Positions 13,235 to 14,441 of a stretch of 14,441 bases of DNA are shown here, one piece after another. The stretch comes from Propionibacterium sp. (GTDB lineage: Bacteria; Actinomycetota; Actinomycetes; Propionibacteriales; Propionibacteriaceae). Positions within the stretch are counted from its first letter, which is position 1; each line of letters opens with the position of its first letter. Location: positions 1-14,441 of the forward strand of contig JAAYAO010000286.1 in assembly GCA_012719335.1 (NCBI GenBank), read 5' to 3'. The notes beneath the pieces were generated by a model. The model was not told the DNA's origin. It was given only the letters and a program-made list of their open reading frames with translations, and searched no databases. The translations under genes were made by a program, and so were the position numbers.

Positions 13235-14441
13235 GCGTGGACACCCCCCATGTGCGACAGCTCTTCCCAGGCCCGGATCACCGTGGTGCCGTTGGACACC
13301 TCGGCCACCCGCCACAGTTTGTCGCGCAGAATCCGGATCGCCATCTCGTGATCGTCGCGTTCCTCGGCCGAGGCCCGCTCACCGCGGGTCACCCAGGTGT
13401 CCACGTCGAGCACCAGGGCCAGGGCCTGGGAGCGGTTGCGTTGACACTGCAGCAGTTGTTCGGCGTCCCGGCTGCTGAGTCGTCCGGCGACCACCACCAG
13501 CACCTGCCCGTCGGTGTTCTGCCCGGCGGAGTTGATCACGGTGCGGAAGTCCTCCGAATCGTCGGAGGTGATGTCGGTCAGCGCGTAGAGCAGGTTGGTG
13601 CCGGCGGCGACCCGACTCTCGGAGTCGGCCGCCGAACCGCTCAACGGCCCGGACGAGCCGTACATGTTGACCGCGAAGCCCTCTTTGAGAAAGTGCAGCC
13701 CGATCGAGGCGGCCGCCGACACCGCCCATTCGAAGGACGAGTTCTCGCCCCGGCCGGCGTGGGCGCTGCTGCGGGTGTCCAGCACCACCGACAGGCTCGG
13801 GTCCCAGGCCTGTTCCTCCCGGCGCACCATCAGCTCCCCGCGGCGGGCGGTGGAGCGCCAGTGCACCCGGCGGACGTCGTCACCGTCGCGGTATTCGCGC
13901 ACCAGGATGTCCTCCTGGCCCGACACCCCGACCCGGCGGGGCCGGGATTCACCGGAGGGGCCACCGCCGCCGACATTGCTCATCGAGGGCAGCGGCCAGA
14001 TCCGTGGGGTGACCAGCACTTCGGAGGTGGCCTGGAAGGACCGGTCCAGTTGCGCGATGCCGAAGGGGTCGGAGGTACGCACCATCAGCGGCCCGGTGAC
14101 GTGCCGGCCGCGGGCGCGTCCGGTCAGTTCGTAGCGCACCTCGCGGTGCCAGGCGGCCGACACGTTCTGCACGGTGAACCGTGGCCGGCGGCCGAGTTCG
14201 GGCGGCACATGGTCCTCGAAGCGCAACACCCCGGCCGGCAGGCGGCCCTCCCGGTCGAGGGTGAGCCGGGCCTCCACGGTTTCGCCGATCGCCACCTGGT
14301 TGGGTTGCACCTCGCGTTCGCAGGACAATCGCAGGCGGGTGCGGGTGACCAGCAGCGAGGCCACCAACGGCAGCACCAACAGCACCAGGCCCAGAAAGAG
14401 GATGTCCCGGTGCCCGAGCAGGGCGGCCATGGCGGACACGG
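13231..14441 (-). CDS. DUF58 domain protein (5' end outside the window)
   Basis: At least 402 residues are present; the frame stays open to the right edge. GTG 14439 or ATG 14430 could start it, but relatives usually have another membrane segment first, so the true start is probably just outside. A membrane segment (RDILFLGLVLLVLPLVASLL) is followed by an extracytoplasmic beta-rich stretch and then the DUF58 core, VREYRDGDDVRRVHWRSTARRGELMVRREE, inside a von Willebrand A-like fold (SLSVVLDTR, then QVLVVVAGR). DUF58 proteins are typically encoded with a MoxR AAA ATPase, which would lie to the right, and with a transglutaminase, which follows here by a 4-nt overlap. The role is likely in an envelope-associated complex with MoxR; no enzyme activity is known. 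Confidence 0.9.
   Translation of the reverse strand, partial: VSAMAALLGHRDILFLGLVLLVLPLVASLLVTRTRLRLSCEREVQPNQVAIGETVEARLTLDREGRLPAGVLRFEDHVPPELGRRPRFTVQNVSAAWHREVRYELTGRARGRHVTGPLMVRTSDPFGIAQLDRSFQATSEVLVTPRIWPLPSMSNVGGGGPSGESRPRRVGVSGQEDILVREYRDGDDVRRVHWRSTARRGELMVRREEQAWDPSLSVVLDTRSSAHAGRGENSSFEWAVSAAASIGLHFLKEGFAVNMYGSSGPLSGSAADSESRVAAGTNLLYALTDITSDDSEDFRTVINSAGQNTDGQVLVVVAGRLSSRDAEQLLQCQRNRSQALALVLDVDTWVTRGERASAEERDDHEMAIRILRDKLWRVAEVSNGTTVIRAWEELSHMGGVHA

Noticed and set aside
11693..13351. Long plus-strand open frame antisense to the transglutaminase gene.
   Set aside because: Its composition (His, Gln, Arg, Gly) is typical of GC-rich shadow frames, and the minus strand carries a clear TgpA with catalytic residues.

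Overview
The DNA is very GC-rich, has GTG starts and strongly GC-biased third codon positions, and carries a TCGAAC-N4-GTTCGx LexA-type box upstream of an actinobacterial-type DnaE2. The proteins (DnaE2, DUF6504, DUF3040, TgpA-like transglutaminase, DUF58, anchored-repeat-like metal ABC permease) all fit a high-GC Gram-positive. A Propionibacteriales member, perhaps Propionibacteriaceae, is my best guess, but family level is not proven by the sequence.

Layout from left to right. (1) 1-1006, plus strand: the 3' end of an ABC ATPase overlapping a metal-type (ABC-3) permease. (2) 1060-2986, minus strand: a DUF4126 membrane protein followed, with an 8-nt overlap, by a CrtI-like FAD oxidoreductase. 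(3) 2987-3247: a divergent intergenic region with a plus-strand promoter and a LexA/SOS box on its expected transcription start. (4) 3248-9183, plus strand: DUF6504 protein, error-prone DNA polymerase DnaE2, a class I methyltransferase and a catalytically intact Y-family DNA polymerase IV, tightly packed (gaps of 3, -1 and 15 nt) and so probably one DNA-damage-inducible unit. (5) 9371-9766, plus strand: a DUF3040 membrane protein. (6) 9767-10083: no gene; two 36-bp tandem units and three 61-bp tandem units, the latter each with a GC-rich hairpin, lie between convergent genes. (7) 10084-14441, minus strand: DUF58 protein, TgpA-like transglutaminase and a CDF cation efflux protein in one overlapping unit, transcribed right to left and open at the right edge.

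How the parts work together. The centre looks like a translesion-synthesis module. It has the SOS box, DUF6504 and DnaE2 of the actinobacterial mutasome, but no imuA'/imuB between the promoter and dnaE2; instead a Pol IV with a complete active site follows in the same unit, with a methyltransferase between them whose usual SAM-ribose acid is replaced by Ala. The right-hand unit (DUF58 plus transglutaminase, usually beside a MoxR ATPase) is an envelope-associated module of unknown substrate, here translationally coupled to a metal exporter. DUF3040 and TgpA/DUF58 genes are often found near the mraZ/division cluster in actinobacteria, so that cluster may lie nearby. I see no tRNA, rRNA, CRISPR array, insertion sequence or phage gene.
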